Positions 53,850-64,000 of a DNA stretch of 64,000 bases are shown here, in pieces (the stretch's first letter is position 1; each line of letters begins with the position of its first letter). The translations under genes and the position numbers were made by a program. Source of the DNA: Lamellibrachia columna (lineage: Eukaryota; Annelida; Polychaeta; Sabellida; Siboglinidae). The stretch lies in contig OY759261.1 of assembly GCA_963662155.1 (NCBI GenBank), forward strand, positions 48,177,908-48,241,907, in the 5' to 3' direction. The notes beneath the pieces are model-generated. The model had not been told where the DNA came from, made no database searches, and saw only the letters and a program-made list of their open reading frames with translations.

Positions 53850-56420
53850 TTGGAGGTCCAACGACATGCTACTTTAGGTTTTGTGGGTCCAAGAAAATAC
53901 AACTTTATTTACTCTAGGTCCAAATACTTCCTAATTTATATTTTGTAGGTCCAAAGACGTACAACTTTATGTATTGTAGGTCCAAGGACCTACAACTTTA
54001 TGTATTGTATGTCCAAAATCATACATCTTTTTGTATTGTAGGTCCAAAGAACTGCTACTTTATGTATTGTAGGTCCAAAGACCTGCTGCTTTATATATTG
54101 TAGGTCCAAAGACCTGCTACTTTATGTATTGTAGGTCCAAAGACCTGCTACTTTATGTATTGTAGGACCAAGGACCTACAACTTTATGTATTGTAGGTCC
54201 AAGGATATACAACTTTATGTATTGTAGGTCCAAATACCTACAACTTTATGTATTGTAGGTCCAAGGACCTACAACTTTATGTATTATAGGTCCAAAGACC
54301 TGCCACTTTATGTATTGTAGGTCCAAGGACATACGACTTTATGTATTGTAGGTCCAAGGACATATAACTTTATGTATTGTAGGTCCAAATACTTACAACT
54401 TTATGCATTGTAAGTTCAAAGACCTACAACTTTATGTATTGTAGGTCCAAAGACCTGCTACTTTATGTATTGTTGGTCCAAATACCTACAATTTTATGTA
54501 TTGTAGGTTCAAACACCTGCTACTTTATGTATTGTAGGGCCAAATACCTGCTATTTTATGCATTGTAGGACCAAGGACCTACAACATTATGTATTGTAGG
54601 TCCAAGGATATACAACTTTATGTATTGTAGGACCAAATACCTACAACTTTATGTATTGTAGGTCCAAGGACCTACAACTTTATGTATTGTATGTCCTAAG
54701 ACCTGTTACTTTATGTATTGTAGGTCCAAAGACCTGCTACTTTATGTATTGTATGTCCAAAGACCTGCTACTTTATGTATTGTAGGTCAACATACCAGCT
54801 ACTTTATGTATTGTAGGTCCAAAAACCAGCTACTTTATGTATTGTAGGTCCAAAGACCTGCTACTTTATGTATTGTATGTCCAAAGACCTGCTACTTTAT
54901 GTATTGTAGGTCAAAATACCTGCTACTTTATGTATTGTAGGTCCAAAGACCTGCTACTTTATGTGTTGTAGGTCCAAATACCTGCTACTTTATGTATTGA
55001 AGGTCCAAAGACCTGGTACTTTATGTATTGTAGGTCCAAAGACCTGCTACTTTATGTGTTGTAGGTCCAAATACCAGCTACTTTATGTATTGTAGTTCCA
55101 AAGACCTACAATTTTATGTATTGAAGGTTCAAACACCTGCAACTTTATGTATTGTAGGGCCAAAGACCTGCTACTTTATGTATTGTAGGACCAAGGACCT
55201 ACAACATTATGTATTGTAGGTCCAAGGATATACAACTTTATGTATTGTAGGTCCAAATACCTACAACTTTATGTATTGTAGGTCCAAGGACCTACAACTT
55301 TATGTATTGTATGTCCAAAGACATGTTACTTTATGTATTGTAGGTCCAAAGACCTGCTTCTTTATGTATTGTATGTCCAAAGACCTGCTACTTTATGTAT
55401 TGTAGGTCAAAATACCAGCTACTTTTTGTATTGTAGGTCCAAAAACCAGCTACTTTATGTATTGTAGGTCCAAAGACCTGCTACTTTATGTATTGTATGT
55501 CCAAAGACCTGCTACTTTATGTATTGTAGGTCAAAATACCTGCTACTTTATGTATTGTAGGTCCAAAGACATGCTACTTTATATGTTGTAGGTCCAAATA
55601 CCTGCTACTTTATGTATTGAAGGTCCAAAGACCTGGTACTTTATGTATTGTTGGTCCAAAGACCTGCTACTTTATGTGTTGTAGGTCCAAATACCTGCTA
55701 CTTTATGTATTGTAGGTCCAAAGACTTGCTACTTTATGTATTTTAGGCCAAGGACCTACAACTTTACGTATTGTAGGTCCAAGAACATTCAACTTTATGT
55801 ATTGTAGGCCCAAATACCTACCACTTCATGTATTGTATGTCTAGGCTTTGTGGGTTCAAGGACATACAACTTTATGCATTGGAGGTCCAAAGACCTGCTA
55901 CTTTATGCATTGTAGGTCCAAAGACCTGCTACTTTATGTATTGTTGGTCCAAAGACCTGCTACTTTATGCATTGTTTGTCCAAAAACATACATATTTTTG
56001 TATTGTTTGTCCAAAGACCTACAACTTGATGTTTTGTAGGTCCAAAGACCTGCTACTTTATGTATCGTAGGTCCAAAGACATGCTACTTTATGTATTGTA
56101 GGTCCATGGACATACGACTTTATGTATTGTAGGTCCAAGGACATATAACTTTATGTATTGTAGGTCCAAATACCTACAACTTTATGTATTGTAAGTCCAA
56201 AGACTTACATCTTTATGTATTGTAGGTCCAACGACCTGCTACTGCATGTATTGTATATCCAAAGACCTGCTACTTTATGTATTGTATGTCCAAAGACCTA
56301 CAACTTTATGTCTTGTAGGTTCCAACATCTGCTACTTTATGTATTGTAGGTCCAAATACTTGCTACTTTATGTATTGTTGGTCCAGAGACCTGCTACTTT
56401 ATATATTGTAGGTCCAAAGA
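53850..56420. repeat. 31-bp minisatellite, about 83 copies, with internal palindrome and higher-order blocks
   Basis: The unit is TTTATGTATTGTAGGTCCAA followed by AGACCTGCTAC. A common variant gives GTAGGTCCAAGGACCTAC, a perfect inverted repeat around AA. Marker GGATATAC recurs at 54203, 54606 and 55226 (13 and 20 units apart), and ACAACATTAT at 54581 and 55201 (20 units), so blocks of units were duplicated. No gene. Confidence 0.95.
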
Positions 56421-56423
56421 CCA

Positions 56424-58252
56424 GTGCGCTTCCACTCGTCTTGTCTTTTTGACATTGGTCAGTCACTGTTGGTGGACTTTGACTTGCGCGCTTTCACTCG
56501 TCTTGTAATTTTCACACAGGTCAGCGACTGTTGATGGACATTGACTAGTGCGCTCCCACTCGTCTTATCTTTTTGACATTGGTCAGCCACTGTTGCTGGA
56601 CATTGACTTGTGCGCTCCCACTCGTCTTATCTTTATGACATTGGTCAGCCACTGTTGGCGAACTTTGACTTGTGCGTTCCCACTCATCTAGTCTTTTTGA
56701 CATTGGTCAGTCATTGTTGGTGGACTTTAAATGTTGCGTTCCCACTCGTCTTGTCTTTTTGATATTGGTCAGTCACTGTTGGTGGACTTTGACTTGTGCG
56801 TTCCCACTCGTATTGTCTTTTTGACATTGGTCGGTCACGATAAATTGTAGAAGGTATGGATAAACTGTAGGAGTTATGGGTAATCTGGTCTTTTTTGACA
56901 TTGTTCACCAATTATTGGTGGACTTTGACTTGTGCGCTCCCACTCGTCTTGTTTTTTTTGACATTTATTACCTATTATTGGTGGACTTTGATTTGTGCGC
57001 TCCCACTCGTCTTATCTTTTTGGTACTGGTCAGTCACTGTTGGTAGACTTTGGGTTGTACGCTCCCATTTGTCTTGTCTTTTTTGACATTGGTCACATAT
57101 TATTGGTGGACTTTGATTTGTGCGCTCCCACTCGTCTTATCTTTTTAGTATTGGTCAGTCACTGTTGGTGGACTTTGGCTTGTGCGCTCCCATTTGTCTT
57201 GTCTTTTTTGACATTGGTCACCTATTATTGGTGGACTTTGACTTGTGCGCTTCCACTCGTCTTGTCTTTTTGACAATGGACAGCCACTGTTGGTAGACTT
57301 TAACTTGCGCACTCCCCCACTCGTCTTGTCTTTTTGACATTGGTCAATCACTGTTGGTGGACTGTGACTTGTACGCTTCCACGGACTTTGACTTGGGCGC
57401 TCCCACTCGTCTTGTCTTTTTCATACTGGTCAGCTACTGTTGGTGGACATTGACTTGTGCGCTCCCATTCGTCTTGTCTTTTTTGACATTGGTCAGCCAC
57501 TGTTGGTGGACTTTAACTTTTGCGCTCCCACTCGTCGTGTCTTTTTCCACTGGTCAGTCACTGTTGGTGGACTTTGACATGTGCGCTCTCCCTCGTCTTG
57601 TCTTTTTACATTGGTCAGTCACTGTTGGTGGACTTTGATTTGTGCGCTCCCACTCGTCTTGTCTTTTTGACATTGGTCAGTCACTGTTGGTGGACTTTGA
57701 TTTGTGCGTTCCCAATCGTCTTGTCTTTTTGTCATTGGTCAGTCACGGTAAATTGTAGGAGGTATGGATAAACTGTAGGAGTTATGGGTAAACTAGTCTT
57801 GTTTTGTCATTGGTCACCAATTATTGGTGGACTTTGACTTGTTCGCTACCACTCGTCTTGTGTTTTTTGACATTGATCACCTATTATTGGTGGACTTTGA
57901 CTTGTGCACTCCCACTCTTCATATCTTTTTGGTATTGTTCAGTCACTGTTAGTGTGCTTTGGCTTGTACGCTCGCAATCGTCTTGTCTTTTTTGACATGT
58001 CTTGTCTTTTTGATATTGGTCAGTCACTGTTGGTGGACTTTGACTTGCGCGCTTCCACTCGTCTTATCATTTTGACATTGGTCAACCACTGTTGGCGGAC
58101 TTTGACTTGTGCGTTCCTACTCATCTTGTCTTTTTGAAATTGGTCAGTCCCTGTTGGTGGACTTTAACTTTTGCGTTCCCACTCGTCTTGTCTTTTTGAC
58201 ATTGGTCATTCACTGTTGGTTGACTTTGATTTGTACGCTTCCACTCGTCTTG
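56424..58252 (+). repeat. 62-bp tandem array, forward half
   Basis: The unit is GGTCAGTCACTGTTGGTGGA, CTTTGACTTGTGCGCTCCCA, CTCGTCTTGTCTTTTTGACA, TT. The period of exactly 62 is seen at 56457, 56519, 56581 and 56643. A non-unit block (TAAATTGTAG..., then 'aactgtaggagttatggg') interrupts it at 56841-56890 and again at 57750-57800. Frames such as GQSLLVDFDLCAPTRL are artefacts. Confidence 0.95.
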
Positions 58253-60395
58253 TCAAAAAGACAAGACGAGAGGGACCGCACAAGCCAAAGTCCACCAACA
58301 GTGACTGACCAATATCAAAAAGACAAGTCATGTCAAAAAAGACAAGACGATTGGGAGCGTACAAGACAAAGTCCACCAACAGTGACTGACCAATACCAAA
58401 AAGATAAGATGAGTGGGAGCGCACAAGTCAAAGTCCACCAACAGTGACTGACCAATGTCAAAAAGACAAGACGAGTGGAAGCGTACAAGTCAAAGTCCAC
58501 CAACAGTGACTGACCAATGTCAAAAAGACAAGACGAGGGAGAGCGCACATGTCAAAGTCCACCAACAGTGATTGACCAATGTCAAAAAGACAAGACGAGT
58601 GGCGGAGTGCACAAGTTAAAATCTACCAACAGTGGCTGACCATTGTCAAAAAGACAAGACGAGTTGAAGCGCACAAGTCAAAGTCCACCAACAGTGACTG
58701 ACCAATATCAAAAAGACAAGACGAATGGAAGCGTACAAGTCAAAGTCCACCAACAGTGACTGACCGATATCAAAAAGACAAGACGAGTGGGAACGCAAAA
58801 GTAAAAGTCCACCAACAGTGACTGTCCAATTTCAAAAAGACAAGATGAGTGGCAAGGCACAAGTCAAAGTCCGCCAACAGTGGCTGACCAATGTCAAAAA
58901 TATAAGATGAGTGGGAGCGCACAAGTCAAAGTCCACCAACAGTGACTGACCAAAGTCTAAAAGACAAGACATGTCAAAAAAGACAAGACGATAGGGAGCG
59001 TACAAGCCAAAGTCCACCAACAGTGACTGACCAATACCAAAAAGATAAGACGAGTGGGAGCGCACAAGTCAAAGTCCACCAATAATAGGTGATCAATGAC
59101 AACAAAGACAAAACGAGTGGGAACGCACAAGTCAAAGTCCACCAACAATGACTGACCAATATCAAAAAGACAAGACGAGTGGAAGCGTACAAGTCAAAGT
59201 CCTCCAACAGTGACTGACCAATGTCAAAAAGACAAGACGAATGGGAGCGCACAAGTCAAAGTCCACCAACAGTGACTGACCTATGTCAAAAAGACAAGAC
59301 GAGGGAGAGCGCACATGTCAAAGTCCACCAAAAGTGACTGACCAGTGGACAAAGACACGACGAGTGGGAGCGCAAAAGTTAAAGTCCACCAACAGTGGCT
59401 GACCAATATCAAAAAGACAAGACGAGTGGAAGCGTACAAGTCAAAGTCCACCAACAGTGGCTGACCAATGTCAAAAAAGACAAGACGAATGGGAGCTCAC
59501 AAGTCAATGTCCTCCAACAGTGACTGACCAATGTCAAAAAGACAAAACGAATGGGAGCGCACAAGTCAAAGTCCACCAACAGTGACTGACCAATGTCAAA
59601 AAGACAAGACGAGGGAGAGCGCACATGTCAAAATCCACCAACAGTGACTGACCAGTGGACAAAGACACGACGAGTGGGATCGCAAAAGTTAAAGTCCACC
59701 AACAGTGGCTGACCAATATCAAAAAGACAAGACGAGTGGAAGCGTACAAGTCAAAGTCCACCAACAGTGGCTGACCAATGTCAAAAAAGACAAGACGAAT
59801 GGGAGCGCACAAGTCAATGTCCACCAACTGTAGCTGACCAATGTGAAAAAGACAAGACGAGTGGGAGCGCCCAAGTCATAGTCCTTGGAAGCGTACGAGC
59901 AAAATTCCACCAACAGTGACTGAACAATACCGAAAAATAAGCCGAGTGGGAGCGCACAAATCAAAGTCCACCAATAATATGTGATCAATTTGAAAAAAGA
60001 CAATACGAGTGGGAGCGCACAAGTCAAAGTCCACCAATAATTGGTGAACAATGTCAAAAAAGACCAGTTTACCCATAACTCCTACAGTTGATCCATACCT
60101 CCTACAATTTACCGTGACCGACCAATGTCAAAAAGACAAGATGAGTGGGAACGCACAAGTCAAAGTCCGCCAACAGTGGCTGACCAATGTCAAAAATATA
60201 AGATGAGTGGGAGCGCACAAGTCAATGTACACCAACAGTGACTGACCAGTGAGAAAAAGACAAAACGAGCGGAAGCGCGCAAGTCAAAGTCCACCAACAG
60301 TGACTGACCAAAGTCAAAAAGACAAGACGAGAGGGACCGCACAAGCCAAAGTCCACCAACAGTGATTGACCAACATCAAAAAGACAAGACATGTC
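58253..60395 (-). repeat. 62-bp tandem array, inverted half
   Basis: Same unit in reverse complement. The switch is sharp: CTCGTCTTGTC, AAAAA, GACAAGACGAG around 58243-58269. The same non-unit block appears reversed at about 60062-60112. The arms are unequal (1.83 and 2.14 kb), so each has gained or lost units since the inversion. Confidence 0.95.
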
Positions 60396-60917
60396 AAAAA
60401 ATATCCACGGGAGAGATACATTTCCCCCGGGGAAAGATAACGTAGGCAATATCTCCCCCCACCAAGTAGATATACTGTGATACCGGGTTTTGGTAGAATA
60501 ATTAAATGCTGCAGTCACCTACCAATCAAGCTGACTACATTATAGCTGGCATGTTTTACTGCTCATTTTATTATTTTACTGAATCTACCATAATTTGACT
60601 AATCTAACACGATATATTATTAATATTACCCACAAATACCCACCCTCCGGACGGGGTGACTTGGTAAAATGTCAACATACACATAATCACAGAAATATAC
60701 ATCTATGCCTTGGTACGCGGTGCTGCCAGTCAATATCTTGATGGCTTCTTGGATAATTGTGACGTAATACTCTCAATTGTAGTAACGTCTAGTGATGCCT
60801 TGACCTTGTATAGCGTAACTTGGGAGAATGGAAGAAAGATAATAGTGAGGTGAATTTCTAAAAAAATTAACTGAACGTGAAAGTGTGACGCGCGAGTCAC
60901 AAAGCGAGTAGAATGAG
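60396..60917. other. unique sequence, nothing recognised
   Basis: Contains C-rich and GGGG-rich short stretches (60415-60465). No gene. Confidence 0.4.
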
Positions 60918-60990
60918 TAGCATGGCATACGTACACACATACATACGTACACACATACGTACACACATACATACGTACACACATACATAC
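60918..60990. repeat. (ACAT/ACGTAC)n microsatellite
   Basis: Alternating ACACAT, ACAT and ACGT units. Confidence 0.9.
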
Positions 60991-61029
60991 TTCTAAACAG
61001 GTTGCAAGAATATTTGCTTTTTCCCCATC

Positions 61030-62275
61030 ATCTGTTGACGTGTTTGATTTGGGATTGGTTGGATATTTAATTTACCAATTTCTGGTTTGATTGTAGTTTT
61101 GTTTTATAATATTGCCAGAAGGCTTTTTAGGTTCTTTTTTGTTTGATTAGCTACATTTCTTTCAAACTCCTTTCTAAGTTTTCGTGTTAAAGCTCTGACT
61201 TTGTTACTAATTGTGCGTACTCTAAATATTTCTTCCCATATCTTGTTTTTATATATCTTGTCCATAATCTATTTTTATGCCTAATCAGCTTTCTAGTTTT
61301 GGCATTCAGGGGAAAGTTTCCCTTCCTGTGGTTAGAGATTTATATTTGTGGTACGTATTTTTCTTCCAGTAGTTTTAATTCTATCTTTAGGATTTCCCAT
61401 TGTCTGTTTACATTAGTGTGTGAATCCTTAAATTTGGTTTTCCAATCTATTTTTGAAAACTCAATCCTCATTCTATAAAAATCTGCATTTTTGTAATACT
61501 TTCTTCTTTTAGTGTAATTATTTAGTTTGATTGTATACATAATTTCAAAAGTTAATATACAGTGGTCGCTTCTTCCTAATGGGCTGATGTTTTCTACATC
61601 TCCTACGATGTCTTCATCATTTGATAGAATTAAATAAAAAACATTTGGGTTATTTGAACCTCTGCCTCTGGTTGAGACCCAACCAGAGATCTCACATTTT
61701 GAGAGAGAACCAGAGGTCTCACATGTTGAGATTTAAATGCATCTCTTAAACATTCTACAAATTTAAAATTTAGGTTGTTAGGATTGTTAGATTTAGTTGT
61801 CCAATTTATATCAGGGAGGTTGAAATCTCCTACAGTTATAATGTGTGAGTAATTTAACTGTAATGTTGTTTTAATCATATTTATAAGTTCTTCATTATTT
61901 TCATCTGACCCAGCATCACTTCTGTAAATACATCCAAATAGAAGATTTCTTTTATTAATAAGTTTTAATTCTACAAATAGACATTCTTTCAATGATGTGT
62001 TCAGATTAACTTCTTCTGCTGGTAAGGAATTTTCAATATATATTATGATTCCTCTCCCTTCTTGGTTTTCAATATTCTGGGAAAATATTTTATATCCCTC
62101 TAGCGAGAACTCTGGGTGGTAACTAGACATTTTGGGTTTTTAGGTTTTACCTCATTTATCGCTATAATGTTAGGTTTTAAATCTCTGATTCACAATTCAA
62201 ATTCATTTGGTTTGTTTCTAAGCTGGTCAGCTTTTGTATAAAAACACTTAATACCACTTATTTCTTTTTAGTCAA
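61030..62275 (-). mobile_element. LINE 5' half: APE-type endonuclease and linker, degenerate
   Basis: Minus-strand reading from 62275: KPNEFEL, a stop, IRDLKPNIIAINEVKPKN, then GRGIIIYIENSLPAEEVNL, LLFGCIYRSDAGSDENNEEL, TVGDFNLPDINW (an endonuclease active-site block), and SPLGRSDHCIL with the catalytic SDH. The linker follows (NRQWEILKIELKLLEEKYVP, then FERNVANQTKKN). Some frameshifts and stops are present, and a short local repeat (about 61670-61725) replaces part of the segment before SDH. It matches the family of 6319-7960: together the two pieces cover most of one ORF2, but they are separate insertions 53 kb apart. Confidence 0.85.
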
Positions 62276-62719
62276 GAGATCGGTAAAGACAGTTTTGTTT
62301 ATTATGTAGTGCCATGGAAAAACTCCAAATGGTTTATTAAACAATCTTTGTACATAACAGTTGACAAAGTGTGCCTAAGTAAGAAGGGCCTAAAGCTAAG
62401 CGTAAGTTTTTCCACATTTTATATCGGACACGAAAGAGTATGATTGGCAGATCCTGTGTTTATGCATATACAAATCATTTCACGAAACTAACGAACAGCA
62501 AAACAATACAGTTCTTGCAGCATCATAATCACCTAATAAATCATTTAGAAGCTTTGTAAATATAAAAAAATCCAGTAATTAAAAAATAATACAGTTCTTG
62601 CAGCATCGTAATCACATAACAGACACATTTTTAGCAGCAATAGCAAATTGTTGTGCCACTTTCGTGCTCCTCTAGCAGACGTTTTGCTTGTTTGTACGCC
62701 AGTGTTGGTTTATTTTCTA
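62276..62719. other. 5' flank of cytochrome c gene with short local repeats
   Basis: 'aatacagttcttgcagcatc' occurs at about 62503 and 62588. 'actttgtaaatattaaaaaa' with 'tccagtagttaaaaaa' (62932-62967) nearly repeats 62553-62586. A TTTTCTAG acceptor at 62720 implies a 5' untranslated exon further left, not located. Confidence 0.5.
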
Positions 62720-62725
62720 GGCAAA

Positions 62726-63823
62726 ATGGGTGATGTAGAAAAAAGGAAAGAAGATCTTCGTCCAGAGGTGTGCACAGTGCCACAATGCTGAGTCAGGTGC
62801 AAAGCACAAGCAGGGACCCAACCTGTTTGGGATGTTTGGACGCAAGACTGGCCAGGCTCCGGGATATTCCTTCACTGATGCCAACTTGAACAAGGGTGTG
62901 TGGCAAAAATGTGGGTTTGTGATCATTTAGAAACTTTGTAAATATTAAAAAAATCCAGTAGTTAAAAAAACTGAGGGGTTATGTGCATTGCCAATGCAGT
63001 GAATTGCAAAATTTCAATGGGGAGAAACTTTTAAAATATTCTTTTGTGGTAATTCTAGTGGACCCTTGAACCACCCACCCACATGAAAAAAAATACAAAG
63101 TGCAAGGGATATTTGAGGGTTATCCATATTTGATACTGGTGAATATAAAACTGAAGCAAATGTTTCGTTTTAACAAATCTGAAGAAAAGTTGTTGGCTTG
63201 CATCTGTTCGGACGTTTATCCAAGGTGTTCATTTCCTGGTTGCAATAATTTGCCCAGATGAATGTTTGTTTGGAAAAAAGTAATGTCTAGATAAAAATAT
63301 TAATATACATTCATTCCTCGAGAGGGAAAAAAGAAATCAACGCCAAATTCGGCTCTGTTATATGATGCGTCCATTTACCTAGTTTGATTCAACTGGTCAA
63401 TAAATCAATGTTGGTTTTATCTGTGTGTTTTTTATATGTAAATGGTCTATGCATTGGTTACCTGTTGAAAAGGGAATGAATGTTTGATTAGCGTAACATT
63501 ACAACCAGAAGAATGCATGCATGCGTTGTTTTGGTGATATGAAAAATTTCTGTATTTGGAACATAATTGGTATGTGCTATATTCCACTTTGTCATGTGCT
63601 ATATTCCACTTTGTCATGGTGACAAATGCATGCCTGTGCACTATTGTGTAGCCTTCTGTATGAATTTCTTATTTTGCTAGACATCGTCGGGAGCCGAGAG
63701 ACCCACGACGTTTACCTGGAGAACCCAAAGAAGTACATCCCAAGGACGAAGATGATCTTCGCCGGACTTAAGAAGAAGGCCGACAGACAAAACCTGATTG
63801 CATTTCTAGAGAACGCAAAATAG
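62726..63823 (+). pseudogene. cytochrome c, two coding exons, frameshifted and missing conserved residues
   Basis: Exon 1 is 62726-62895; exon 2 is 63681-63823. The intron has GT at 62896 and TTTTGCTAG before 63681; phases match. Allowing for one extra A in the run 62739-62744, the protein is 103 residues with MGDVEKGKK, the haem site [25 protein letters not shown], and in exon 2 [18 protein letters not shown] with the ligand Met. Cytochrome c carries electrons between complexes III and IV in mitochondria. Damage: the frameshift puts a stop after 21 codons; the Trp conserved at position 59 is Gly, Gly56 is Asp, the Leu-Met/Glu region reads His-Asp, and Gly77 is Arg. The intron rules out a processed copy. 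Likely a decayed duplicate; the A-run alone could be an assembly error but the substitutions could not. Confidence 0.85.
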
Positions 63824-64000
63824 ACATTGGGGGTGTCACGCATTGTGATGGCGGCAGATGTCGGGCAACGCTGCAGCTTACCGAGAATTAAGATTGTTGA
63901 CTTGGCACATTAGTGCTGCTGGAAGTGTAATATTGGAGTTGTGATTGCCCATACATTTTACTGGACTTGTTACTTGATGTTGTTGGTGTAAACAGCATGG
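63824..64000 (+). other. 3' flank of cytochrome c
   Basis: Probable 3' untranslated region. No AATAAA before the window ends. Confidence 0.4.

Noticed and set aside
53850..56420. 31-bp palindromic repeats as a CRISPR array
   Set aside because: Unit and 'spacer' are not separable; the whole 31 bases repeat, and the context is eukaryotic.
56424..60395. Membrane-protein-like frames (GQSLLVDFDLCAPTRL type)
   Set aside because: The same text recurs every 62 bases on both arms of the inverted array; pure repeat translation.
62717..62926. Minus-strand 69-codon frame
   Set aside because: Antisense shadow of cytochrome c exon 1.

Overview
This is a stretch of animal nuclear DNA. It has spliced genes with GT-AG introns, a secreted von Willebrand factor A (VWA) protein, a Golgi glycosyltransferase, cytochrome c, several classes of transposon and very abundant tandem repeats. 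Coding content is low. I see no bacterial, organellar or intact viral segment. TTAGGG-type telomere-like runs, a CR1/L2-type LINE family, a BED-finger hAT transposon and a Polinton relic would suit a marine bilaterian invertebrate, perhaps a mollusc or other lophotrochozoan. That placement is an inference from general look, not from any diagnostic gene.

Layout. At 0.4-3.1 kb on the minus strand lie the first four coding exons of a secreted tandem-VWA protein; the gene runs off the left edge. From 3.1 to 8 kb there are several pieces of one LINE family and a nested 150-bp insertion. From 8.3 to 19.4 kb there are minisatellites (26-, 32-, 27- and 16-bp units) and simple repeats, separated by about 6 kb in which I recognise nothing. 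From 19.65 to 41.7 kb there is a large direct duplication. Copy A (19653-23858) and copy B (from 25680) share the same ordered set of repeats, LINE and Tc1-like remnants, a TATA-like motif, one 55-bp monomer and the left end of one hAT insertion. In copy B a 0.4-0.48 kb unit has become four tandem copies, and the 55-bp monomer has become an array of 150 (30903-39148). The hAT element is complete in copy B, with terminal inverted repeats and an 8-bp target duplication.

From 45.7 to 49.7 kb on the minus strand lie three exons of a polypeptide GalNAc-transferase that looks dead: no ATG, an in-frame TAG and a TG acceptor. From 50.7 to 52.3 kb there is a tRNA-derived SINE next to a broken Polinton/Maverick capsid-plus-protease pair. 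From 52.4 to 60.4 kb there are a promoter-like motif repeat, telomere-like palindromes, a 31-bp array and a 62-bp array that flips orientation at 58253 to form a palindrome of about 4 kb. From 61 to 62.3 kb lies the endonuclease half of the same LINE family. The right end (62726-63823) carries a two-exon cytochrome c gene with a one-base frameshift and several lost conserved residues.

The genes do not form a functional unit. The interest of the window is its repeat biology: at least nine unrelated mini/satellite families in 64 kb, several with higher-order structure, one of which has a paralogous site holding just one monomer. Homopolymer-length breaks (cytochrome c, hAT) could be assembly errors; the nonsense codons and residue losses are harder to explain that way.
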